A stretch of 49,762 nt of DNA from Acholeplasmatales bacterium (GTDB taxonomy: Bacteria > Bacillota_I > Bacilli_A > Acholeplasmatales > Anaeroplasmataceae), in assembly GCA_017524905.1 (NCBI GenBank), contig JAFXUP010000039.1:1-49762 (forward strand), given 5' to 3'. Below, piece after piece: positions 49,559 through 49,762 of the stretch. Below the pieces are notes generated by a model. It had not been told where the DNA came from, made no database searches, and saw only the letters and a program-made list of their open reading frames with translations. Both the position numbers and the translations under genes were made by a program. Every line of letters begins with the position of its first letter. Position 1 is the stretch's first letter.

Positions 49559-49762
49559 ATGATGGTTAAATACAATTTTACATATGATTTAGTTTTTAAG
49601 GCAGCTTTAGAGGCTTGTCCAAATGCGGCAATTAAATTAATAAAAGAATTTGTATCTGATTTAAAAGATATTTCTCTTGATGAAAAAATAACATTTTTAA
49701 AACAAGAAAATATAAAAGGTGTCGATATAAAAACAACAATCTTTGATGTTAATTTACAAATA
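49559..49762 (+). CDS. Rpn/PD-(D/E)XK nuclease family protein (3'-truncated by window edge)
   Basis: The first 68 codons of a gene running off the window. NFTYDLVFKAALEACPNAAIKLI, split over the helix start, and GVDIKTTIFDVNLQI resemble the N-terminus of the Rpn-type recombination-promoting nuclease / PD-(D/E)XK family often labelled transposase in gut Bacillota. The Asp in IFDVNLQI fits the first metal-binding position. GGAGGTGA lies 5 bases before the first of two adjacent ATG codons. The family call is moderate because the rest of the core is not visible. Confidence 0.6.
   Translation, partial: MMVKYNFTYDLVFKAALEACPNAAIKLIKEFVSDLKDISLDEKITFLKQENIKGVDIKTTIFDVNLQI

Noticed and set aside
1..49762. 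Mycoplasma-type code (TGA as Trp)
   Set aside because: TGG encodes Trp throughout, and TGA forms sensible stops with short overlaps or terminators at 6738, 14386, 25092 and 31016.
1..49762. CRISPR array, prophage, rRNA or tRNA genes
   Set aside because: No regularly spaced repeats, no phage structural genes, and no rRNA or cloverleaf-like sequence was seen on reading; a weak tRNA could still be missed by eye.

Overview
The window is AT-rich (roughly 28-30% G+C by eye) and tightly packed, and nearly every gene is on the + strand. Protein content suggests an uncultured low-GC Bacillota close to Erysipelotrichia, Acholeplasmatales or the gut RF39-type Bacilli: RpoC with an acidic tail, a DUF1292 protein, a UmuC/YolD pair, a Rrf2-controlled cysteine locus and an MsmK-type sugar ABC system. 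TGA ends several genes (e.g. 6738, 14386, 25092, 31016) and TGG encodes Trp throughout, so the standard bacterial code applies. I saw no rRNA, tRNA, CRISPR array or intact insertion sequence.

Layout. (1) 1-2473 is the 3' part of rpoC. It is followed by a 446-bp gap holding a 117-bp element bounded by 12-bp inverted repeats. (2) 2.9-8.0 kb: Sel1-repeat protein, DUF1292 protein, large TPR protein and a 7-TM diguanylate cyclase. (3) 8.0-13.2 kb is accessory-like: translesion polymerase plus YolD, a GNAT-methyltransferase fusion, a zinc-ribbon membrane protein, a convergent small-RNA/hydrophobic-peptide module resembling a type I toxin-antitoxin, and an XRE-Vat acetyltransferase fusion with a Cys-rich partner. 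(4) 13.3-15.4 kb: tocopherol-cyclase-like protein, flavodoxin-fold reductase and guanine deaminase. (5) 15.5-26.4 kb: surface Ig-like protein, mnmE, S66 carboxypeptidase, a run of unknown genes with an LRAT-fold protein and a ROK kinase, an Lrp regulator, a PHP phosphatase and an alkaline-phosphatase-superfamily enzyme. (6) 26.4-34.1 kb: shortened EI-like protein, purA, DUF523, an HD-GYP protein, two unknown genes and a cytosolic GGDEF protein. (7) 34.1-46.3 kb is a beta-glucan-oligosaccharide locus: GH94 phosphorylase (minus strand), a divergent LacI regulator, GH1, GalM, GH5, then binding protein, two permeases and an ATPase. Five LacI-type operators tie it together. (8) 46.4-49.4 kb is a cysteine/methionine sulfhydrylation locus (small upstream ORF, MetY-like, Rrf2 regulator, CysK) with two matching operators. 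(9) The window ends inside an Rpn/PD-(D/E)XK family gene.

How it works together. In the sugar locus, oligosaccharides bound by the lipoprotein enter through the ABC transporter and are cut in the cytoplasm, because GH5, GH1 and GH94 all lack signal peptides. GH94 conserves energy as glucose-1-phosphate and LacI represses when substrate is absent. In the sulfur locus the Rrf2 protein probably represses both its own promoter and the MetY-like promoter. Two GGDEF proteins and one HD-GYP protein show that cyclic-di-GMP signalling is present.

The observations most worth checking are the convergent RNA/peptide module at 11.40-11.73 kb, and two genes (10866 and 15516) whose ribosome-binding site lies in the arm of a long inverted repeat with a promoter -10 box in its loop. 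The latter arrangement could allow translation only from the gene's own promoter.
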